DNA from: Thiomonas intermedia
GTDB taxonomy: Bacteria; Pseudomonadota; Gammaproteobacteria; Burkholderiales; Burkholderiaceae_C
NCBI RefSeq assembly: GCF_002028405.1
Contig: NZ_CP020046.1
Location: 1,922,001 to 1,986,000 of the forward strand
Length of the DNA: 64,000 bases
Reading direction: 5' to 3'
This document shows positions 58,976 through 64,000 of the stretch, piece by piece. Both the position numbers and the translations under genes were made by a program. Numbering within the stretch: position 1 is the first letter of the stretch; every line of letters starts with the position of its first letter. Below the pieces are notes generated by a model. That model had not been told where the DNA came from, searched no databases, and saw nothing but the letters and a program-made list of their open reading frames with translations.

Positions 58976-59407
58976 ATGGCAGTCGACTCCCGCACCCTGG
59001 GCTGGATGACGCGCGCGCTCGGTCATGAAATGACCGCGGTGCAGCAGTATCTTGCCCAGAGCGTGCTGGCCCGGCTTTGGGGCGATGCGGCCTTGGCCGC
59101 AGAACTGCGCCAGGAGGCCCTGGAGGAACTCGACCATGCGGCCCTGCTGATGGAGCAACTCATTCTGCACGGCGTCGCGCCCTCGGCCGGCAGCCTGCCG
59201 CCCGCACGTCTCGGACGTGGCGCGGCCGAGCTGCAGGCGCACGACGCCCAGCTCGAGGCCTCGGCCGTGCATCTCTACGCGGACGCCCTGCGCCATGCGC
59301 AGCGGGTTCGTGATGGCGAGTCGGCCGCGCTCTTCGCGCGTCTGCTCGACGAAGAATCGCAGCATCTGCAGCGGGTGCAGCAAACCGAAGGAGCCACGCA
59401 TGGCTGA
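58976..59407 (+). CDS. Carboxysome-linked ferritin-like (bacterioferritin-type) protein
   Basis: 143 residues aligning to bacterioferritin almost without gaps. The diiron ligands are all present at bacterioferritin numbering: Glu18 (LGHEMTAVQQYL), Glu51 and His54 (LEELDHAALL), Glu94 (AQLEASAVHL), Glu127 and His130 (DEESQH). The haem-ligand Met52 is Leu. Such genes recur in alpha-carboxysome loci with unknown function. It starts 15 bp after csoS1 and overlaps acRAF by 8 bp. Confidence 0.88.
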   Translation: MAVDSRTLGWMTRALGHEMTAVQQYLAQSVLARLWGDAALAAELRQEALEELDHAALLMEQLILHGVAPSAGSLPPARLGRGAAELQAHDAQLEASAVHLYADALRHAQRVRDGESAALFARLLDEESQHLQRVQQTEGATHG

Positions 59408-59666
59408 AACCCAGACCGGCTGGCGCGAGCAAGGCAAACCGCCGACGCTGTTCAAGCGTTTTGCTTTCGGCAGCTATGGACAGACGCGCGATTTTCTCGA
59501 CGCCCTGGCCGCGCTGGCCGAGGAAGCCGGTCAGCATCCGCAAAACATCAATTTCGGCACCACTTACGTCAACATCACCCTCGATGCCGAGGATGGCAAG
59601 ACGATGGGGGCGGCCGAGCACGCCTTCGCCGCGCGCATCGACGCCCTGGCGGCAGGCCAGGGCTGA
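59400..59666 (+). CDS. acRAF: RuBisCO assembly factor of alpha-carboxysomes (pterin-dehydratase-like)
   Basis: 88 residues from ATG 59400, 8 bp inside the previous gene. The fold of pterin-4a-carbinolamine dehydratase is seen in RFAFGSYGQTRDFLDALAAL, EEAGQHPQNINFGTTYVNIT and AAEHAFAARIDAL. The first HH of the true dehydratase active site (HHP-x-x) is reduced to QHP. In other organisms acRAF helps RuBisCO assembly rather than pterin chemistry. Confidence 0.9.
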   Translation: MAETQTGWREQGKPPTLFKRFAFGSYGQTRDFLDALAALAEEAGQHPQNINFGTTYVNITLDAEDGKTMGAAEHAFAARIDALAAGQG

Positions 59667-59669
59667 GCC

Positions 59670-60308
59670 ATGGCTGCCGCCAAGGTGCTGGCCGTCATCA
59701 ACCAGAAGGGCGGCGCAGGCAAGACCACGCTGGCCATGAATCTCGCCGCGGGCCTGGCCAAACGCGGCTCGACGGTGGTCGTCGATCTGGATCCGCAAGG
59801 TTCCGCCCTGCAGTGGGGCGGCGCGGGAGCCCAACCCTATCCGGCGACGGTCAAACAGATTTCGGGGCGCTGGGACGGCGCCGCGCTGCGCCAGACCTAC
59901 AAGGCCTATCAGCACATCGTGCTCGACTGCCCGCCCTCGCTGGACAGCCATGCGTCCAGCCAGGCGCTGCGTTCGAGCGATGTCGCGCTCATCCCCGTGC
60001 TGCCGTCGCCCGTGGATCTGTGGGCCAGTCTGCGCCTGCCGCAGGAAGTCGAAGCGGCGCGTCTCCAGAATCCTGGCCTGCGGGCCTTCCTGGTACTCAA
60101 CCAGATTGAACAACGCAGCGCGCTGTCGGCTGCGATGCAGGACGCGCTCGCTGAATTCGGCCTGCCCGTGCTGCGCGCGGCCCTGCGACGCCGAGCCATT
60201 TACCGCGCCGCGGCGCTGGACGGCCTGTCGGTCTATCAGATGGGCGCCCGCGGTCAGGGCGCAGCGGACGAGATCGAGGCCATACTCAAGGAGGTTTACC
60301 CATCATGA
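59670..60308 (+). CDS. mcdA: Carboxysome positioning ATPase McdA (ParA family)
   Basis: 212 residues. Deviant Walker A LAVINQKGGAGKTTLAMNLA, Walker A' VVDLDPQGSALQW and Walker B IVLDCPPSLDSH identify a ParA-type ATPase. It is expected to form a nucleoid-bound gradient that spaces carboxysomes. It lies in the cso operon and overlaps mcdB by 4 bp (ATGA), the usual McdAB pairing of proteobacterial alpha-carboxysomes. Confidence 0.93.
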   Translation: MAAAKVLAVINQKGGAGKTTLAMNLAAGLAKRGSTVVVDLDPQGSALQWGGAGAQPYPATVKQISGRWDGAALRQTYKAYQHIVLDCPPSLDSHASSQALRSSDVALIPVLPSPVDLWASLRLPQEVEAARLQNPGLRAFLVLNQIEQRSALSAAMQDALAEFGLPVLRAALRRRAIYRAAALDGLSVYQMGARGQGAADEIEAILKEVYPS

Positions 60309-60544
60309 GCAGCATCAAGGACAAGTTGACCCAGAGCGTGCGTCAGGCCCGTTCCTCGCAGCCCGTCAAGACCGCCGGTACTGCGGCGCGCAAGACCGCA
60401 GAAAAGTCTGCACCGGCCGTCAAGTCTGCACCGGCGCCCAAAGCCGCGACGCGGCCGGCCCCCAAGGCTGCGGCCTCCCGTCTGGCGTCAGAGCCCGCCT
60501 CGTCGGCCACCACGCTCTTCCCCCAGCGCGTCTGGCCTGATTGA
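60305..60544 (+). CDS. mcdB: Carboxysome positioning partner McdB (alpha type)
   Basis: 79 residues, disordered, rich in Lys, Ala and Pro (AARKTAEKSAPAVKSAPAPK) and ending FPQRVWPD. A single aromatic near the C-terminus in a W-P-D/E context is the mark of alpha-McdB. It should bind the carboxysome and stimulate McdA ATPase. Too divergent for simple homology; the call rests on position, overlap with mcdA and the C-terminal motif. Confidence 0.85.
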   Translation: MSSIKDKLTQSVRQARSSQPVKTAGTAARKTAEKSAPAVKSAPAPKAATRPAPKAAASRLASEPASSATTLFPQRVWPD

Positions 60545-60636
60545 GTGCCCGGCTGAACGCCCGATTGAACGCTGTTTGCGCTCGTTTGCGCTGTATGGCC
60601 GTGGAGCCCCGCAGCGTCTAGTTGAGAAAGATTGCC

Positions 60637-61554
60637 ATGCGTCACGACGAATTTGTTCGCACTTATGCGCCGCGCCAGGATGCACGCCCGGCGCGGGTCG
60701 GCTCCGTCATGCCGGCCAGCCATCGGCCTGCGGCCGATCTCAGCGCGACCCCGGCTGGTGGCCTGGAGGCCTATCGTGTGCCCAGCGAGCCCTATTACCG
60801 CGCGGTCGGCGACGAGGTCGACCTCTACGAGGCCGCCTACTCCGTGCGCCTGCCGGTGATGCTCAAAGGCCCGACGGGATGCGGCAAGACCCGCTTCGTC
60901 GAATACATGGCCTGGAGGCTGGGTAGGCCCCTGATCACCGTGGCCTGCAACGAGGACATGACCGCCTCCGACCTGGTGGGCCGTTACCTGCTCGATGCCA
61001 ACGGCACCCGCTGGCAGGACGGCCCGCTGGCCATGGCCGCGCGGCTGGGCGCGATCTGCTATCTCGACGAAGTGGTCGAGGCCCGGCAAGACACCACCGT
61101 CGCGATCCACCCGCTCACCGACGCCCGGCGCATCCTGCCGCTTGAGAAAAAGGGCGAGATCCTCCAGGCGCATCCCGATTTCCAGCTCGTCATTTCCTAC
61201 AACCCGGGCTATCAAAGCCTGATGAAGGATCTGAAGCAGTCCACCAAGCAGCGTTTCGCCGCGCTCGATTTCAACTATCCCCAGCACGAGATCGAAGCCG
61301 AGATCGTGGCGCACGAATCGGGCGTCGGGCTGGATGTGGCGAAGAATCTGGTGCACATTGCCGAGCGTTCGCGCAACCTCAAGGGCCACGGCCTCGACGA
61401 AGGCCTGTCCACCCGGATGCTGATCTACGCGGGCTCGCTCATCGCCCAGGGCGTGGCGCCTCTGGGCGCCTGCCAGATGGCGCTGGTGCGACCCATCACC
61501 GACGACCCGGACATGCGCGATGCGCTGGACGCGGCGGTGACCACCTACTTCTGA
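60637..61554 (+). CDS. cbbQ: RuBisCO activase AAA+ subunit CbbQ
   Basis: 305 residues from ATG 60637. MoxR-type AAA+ ATPase with Walker [18 protein letters not shown], Walker [18 protein letters not shown], sensor-1 [12 protein letters not shown] and an arginine finger region [13 protein letters not shown]. The CbbQ hexamer, with one CbbO, pulls inhibitory sugar phosphates from RuBisCO. An extra N-terminal tail of about 45 residues precedes the family start. cbbO follows but is broken. Confidence 0.94.
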   Translation: MRHDEFVRTYAPRQDARPARVGSVMPASHRPAADLSATPAGGLEAYRVPSEPYYRAVGDEVDLYEAAYSVRLPVMLKGPTGCGKTRFVEYMAWRLGRPLITVACNEDMTASDLVGRYLLDANGTRWQDGPLAMAARLGAICYLDEVVEARQDTTVAIHPLTDARRILPLEKKGEILQAHPDFQLVISYNPGYQSLMKDLKQSTKQRFAALDFNYPQHEIEAEIVAHESGVGLDVAKNLVHIAERSRNLKGHGLDEGLSTRMLIYAGSLIAQGVAPLGACQMALVRPITDDPDMRDALDAAVTTYF

Positions 61555-61617
61555 CGTCCGCTGGCACCGCAGCCGCCAGGTCGCCTCGGGCGGCGGGCTG
61601 CGCGCAGTGAGCCCAAC

Positions 61618-61833
61618 ATGGCCATCCACCTCGAAGAATTCCAGGAACTCGTCGACGAGCTGCCCAGCGGCGCGCAGGACGTGCTGCGCGCCTCCTGGAA
61701 CGAGGCCGCGCGGGCGTTCTCCTCGCGCGGGCTGGACAACTTCCTCAAGGGCGCGGTGGCACTGCATCAGCTCGGCCGTGGCGAGGAGCTGTCACTTTTC
61801 GGCATAAAGGAGCCAGCCATTTTCGGCACATAG
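61618..61833 (+). pseudogene. cbbO: Truncated cbbO, disrupted by an IS21-family element
   Basis: The start MAIHLEEFQELVDELPSGAQ begins 63 bp after cbbQ and fits the N-terminus of CbbO, the von Willebrand-domain partner of CbbQ. After Glu57 (61788) the frame enters insertion-sequence DNA at about 61790 and stops at 61831-61833 after about 14 foreign residues. Functional CbbO is about 750 or more residues, including the C-terminal MIDAS domain, so this copy cannot work. The remainder should lie beyond the IS, outside the window. Confidence 0.85.
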
Positions 61834-61842
61834 AGACCAGCC
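61796..61842 (+). repeat. Two tandem 23-bp terminal boxes of the IS21-family element
   Basis: TTTTCGGCATAAAGGAGCC (61796 on) and TTTTCGGCACATAGAGACC (61820 on), each continuing AGCC, spaced 24 bp apart. Such iterated boxes are transposase-binding sites in IS21-type termini. Confidence 0.8.
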
Positions 61843-61884
61843 GGAGGGTCTCAAACGGGCATCATTCGGTTGTGGATTTTGCCT

Positions 61885-62676
61885 TTATTTGATGTCTTTT
61901 GGTTGATTGGATCTCTGGGTTTTGGTTGGCATTGCGTTGGGCATCTGGCGTGGCGTGCGGTAAGACTGGCCATCGAGCACGAGGCAATAGGCGTTGTGGC
62001 GCAGGCGGTCGAGCGTGGCGGAGGCCAACAAGGGGTTGCCTGGGAAGGCCTGATCCCACTCGGTGAAGTCCAAATTGCTGGTGACGATGGTGGTCGTTCG
62101 TTCGTAGCGCTCGGCGATGAGTTCATGCAGATCCTCGTCGGCCGGTGCGCGCAGGGGCTTGAGTCCGAAGTCATCGATGATGAGCAGGGGAATACGGCTG
62201 AGCGCCTGCAGTTTGCGTTCGTAGGCATTGGTCGCACGCGCGGCGTGCAGGGACTGCGTGAGGGCCGAGCAACTGGTGAAGAGCACATCAACGCCTTGGC
62301 GGATGGCGCAGTGGCCCAAGGCCTGTGCCAGGTGGCTTTTGCCAGTTCCACTGGGTCCGACGATCAACACAGGTGAGCATTCCCGCAAATAGCGTCCGGT
62401 GGCCAGGTCGTGCACCAGTGCGCGGTTGAGTTGGGGGAGCCGCTCGAAATCAAACTGCTCCAGGGTCTTGCTCGACCGAAACTGAGCCCGGCGGATGCGG
62501 GTGCTGAAGCGGTTCTGGTCGCGGCGGGCCACTTCATCGCCCATCAGCAGGGCCAGGAATTCCGTATAGGCGAGTTTGGATTCAATGGCTTGGCGGTTCC
62601 TGGCCTCCAGAGAATCCAGGATGCCGGACAAGCGCAATTGCTTGAGGTGTGGAACCAGTTCGGGAATGGGGATCAT
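61885..62676 (-). CDS. istB: IS21-family ATP-binding helper protein IstB
   Basis: 263 residues from ATG 62676, preceded by AAGGAG; in-frame codons upstream are in istA sequence. DnaC-like AAA+ ATPase: Walker A VLIVGPSGTGKSHLAQALG, Walker B PLLIIDDFGLKPL and TTTIVTSNLDFTEWDQAF. It assists IstA in target selection and strand transfer. It lies 22 bp after istA. Confidence 0.95.
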   Translation of the reverse strand: MIPIPELVPHLKQLRLSGILDSLEARNRQAIESKLAYTEFLALLMGDEVARRDQNRFSTRIRRAQFRSSKTLEQFDFERLPQLNRALVHDLATGRYLRECSPVLIVGPSGTGKSHLAQALGHCAIRQGVDVLFTSCSALTQSLHAARATNAYERKLQALSRIPLLIIDDFGLKPLRAPADEDLHELIAERYERTTTIVTSNLDFTEWDQAFPGNPLLASATLDRLRHNAYCLVLDGQSYRTPRQMPNAMPTKTQRSNQPKDIK

Positions 62677-62698
62677 GGGTGAGTTGCTCCTTGGGGGG

Positions 62699-64000
62699 TT
62701 AATGCAGGAGGTCCTGCTGCGGGTTGTGGGCATTGGGGGTGAATAGGCTGGCGGCATCGCGTACGAACCGGGCCTTGGCATAGGCGGGCGCGACACTGAT
62801 CTCGGGCATCGGCAGACGGTCGGCATTGCTGCTCAGGATGGTCTTGACGGTGCGGTAATACGGGCTGTTGTGGGCCATGGCACGCTGGCAGGCAAGCTCC
62901 AGACGTTGGGCGCCGTAGGTCCTGGCCAGGCCAACAACGCCCTGTGCTGCACGCAGCCGCTCCACAATCCGGTCGCCCAGCAGGCAGTCAATGATCTGCT
63001 GGCAGTACGGCCCGATTTGCAGCGCTTGCTCATGGAGCCATTGGCGGTCGCGCGCGAAGAACAGTTGCGCCTTGGGTGGCAAGTGGTCTGGCGTCGTGAC
63101 GCGTTGGCCAGGACGCGTCCCGCGCGGGTGGGTGGCCACCAATCGGTAGTCTTCATAGAGGGCAACACAACCATCGTTGGCACGCAGCCACAACTGCTTG
63201 CCCACCAGCCCAAAGGGCGCGGAATACAGGGCGTTGTCAAACTTGACGTGGCAATCGCGGTGCAGCGTCACCCGCTGCCACACGCCCAAGTCCGGGGCCT
63301 GGGCGGGCAATGGCTTGAGCAGGGCTCGCTCCAGCGCAAACAAATCCAGGGGTTGTTGGCGGGTGGTGCCGTGAATGCGCTGCCCGGCTTCCTGTAATAC
63401 CCAGGCCCGTACTTGGGCATTGAGGTCGGCCAGATCACGGAATTCGCGGGTGGGCAGGAAGTTGCGTTTGACGTATTTGACGCCTGACTCCACGATCCCT
63501 TTCTTCTGCGGGTCGTGTGGCGGACAGGGGTCAATCTTGAAGTCATACCCTTCAGCGCACTCTGCATAGGAGCGTTGCACGTGGGGATCAAACCGACAGG
63601 CCTTGATGATGGCGCACTTGGCGTTGTCGATGATGACGCGCTCGGGCACGCCGGCAAACCACTCAAAGGCGCGGCGGTGGCAGCCCAGCCACGTCGCCAC
63701 TGTCTGGTCCCAGACGAATTCCACATACTGGTGGCGGCTGTGGCACAGGGTCATGACAAAGGCCCATGTGCGCCGGCGAAGGCCATCCGGGTGCAGCAGA
63801 AACGGGCCAGCACCGAAGTCGACCTGAGCAGCCTCGCCGGGTTTGAAGTTCAGCCGCACGGTGACATCCGTGCGCGGCTGCGCCCGGCTGATGTCGCGCA
63901 TGAGGCGGTAGACGGAGGAGTAGCTGCCCTTGAATTGGTGATCGCGTACCAGCGCGGCATGGATGGCCACGCCCTCAACGCCCGCGTCCATCCAGCGCGC
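62699..64000 (-). CDS. istA: IS21-family transposase IstA, N-terminus outside window
   Basis: At least 433 residues are visible; the frame stays open through the window edge, so the helix-turn-helix N-terminus is missing. The DDE core is seen as EAAQVDFGAGPFLL (first Asp), ERVIIDNAKCAIIKA (second Asp) and KKGIVESGVKYVKRNF (Glu). The C-terminal part contains YSAPFGLVGKQLWLR. It ends 22 bp before istB. Confidence 0.95.
   Translation of the reverse strand, partial: ARWMDAGVEGVAIHAALVRDHQFKGSYSSVYRLMRDISRAQPRTDVTVRLNFKPGEAAQVDFGAGPFLLHPDGLRRRTWAFVMTLCHSRHQYVEFVWDQTVATWLGCHRRAFEWFAGVPERVIIDNAKCAIIKACRFDPHVQRSYAECAEGYDFKIDPCPPHDPQKKGIVESGVKYVKRNFLPTREFRDLADLNAQVRAWVLQEAGQRIHGTTRQQPLDLFALERALLKPLPAQAPDLGVWQRVTLHRDCHVKFDNALYSAPFGLVGKQLWLRANDGCVALYEDYRLVATHPRGTRPGQRVTTPDHLPPKAQLFFARDRQWLHEQALQIGPYCQQIIDCLLGDRIVERLRAAQGVVGLARTYGAQRLELACQRAMAHNSPYYRTVKTILSSNADRLPMPEISVAPAYAKARFVRDAASLFTPNAHNPQQDLLH

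Larger units (their letters stand above)
61790..64000 (-). mobile_element. IS21-family insertion sequence, istB end (other end outside window)
   Basis: The element begins near 61790 with TGTCACTTTTCGGCATAAAG, the TG... terminus and repeated inner boxes typical of IS21-like ends. It carries istB (proximal) and istA (distal) on the minus strand and runs past the window end. The target duplication cannot be checked because the second end is not visible. Insertion splits cbbO. Confidence 0.9.

Overview
The window is GC-rich chromosomal DNA of a betaproteobacterium of the order Burkholderiales, most likely Thiomonas. Two things suggest this. The housekeeping order (M23 peptidase-anmK-erpA, yajC-secD-secF, smg-dprA-lysM-def-fmt-htpX, rsmA-surA-lptD-amgK-murU) is typical of that order. 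The right-hand third is a complete proteobacterial alpha-carboxysome locus with a CPII-type PII protein, a protein first characterised from Thiomonas intermedia. The genus is inferred from gene content and recollection, not from a search.

Layout. 1-2.7 kb: two adjacent LytM/M23 envelope peptidases, the first cut by the window edge, then anmK. 2.8-4.3 kb (minus): erpA and argC. 4.5-7.9 kb: yajC-secD-secF. 8-11.8 kb (minus): a lipoprotein, smg, dprA and a LysM protein. 12-14.5 kb: def-fmt-htpX. 14.6-19.2 kb: a small membrane protein, purB, a GST, pncC, pgpA and thiL. 19.3-22.6 kb: maeB, then a barnase-like RNase with its barstar inhibitor. 22.9-27.5 kb (minus): rsmA-surA-lptD, opposite amgK-murU and pepP. 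31-41 kb: a ribbon-helix-helix/coiled-coil gene pair, a methyltransferase, two lipoproteins (one a beta-helix protein), a nitrilase and a very large YhdP/AsmA-like protein. 41.4-44.1 kb: glnE.

44.1-61.8 kb: after a block of 63-bp tandem repeats and an AT-rich regulatory stretch comes the CO2-concentrating and fixation island. First is the DAB inorganic-carbon pump (dabB, an extra membrane subunit, dabA) coupled to a CPII sensor. Then come cbbL-cbbS, csoS2, csoSCA, csoS4A, csoS4B, three almost identical csoS1 genes, a ferritin-like gene, acRAF, mcdA-mcdB and cbbQ. Together they accumulate bicarbonate, build the shell, pack RuBisCO and carbonic anhydrase, position the carboxysomes and repair RuBisCO. 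The last gene, cbbO, is broken after about 57 codons by an IS21-family element (istB, istA) that runs off the end of the window, so the CbbQO activase is probably inactive unless another copy exists.

Most notable in the sequence: a slippery heptamer, hairpin and immediate -1 stop in csoS2, which predict a programmed frameshift giving CsoS2A; the IS insertion in cbbO; concerted evolution of the three csoS1 genes; an extra antiporter-like subunit inside the DAB operon; and a carboxysome-linked ferritin that keeps all diiron ligands but lacks the haem methionine.
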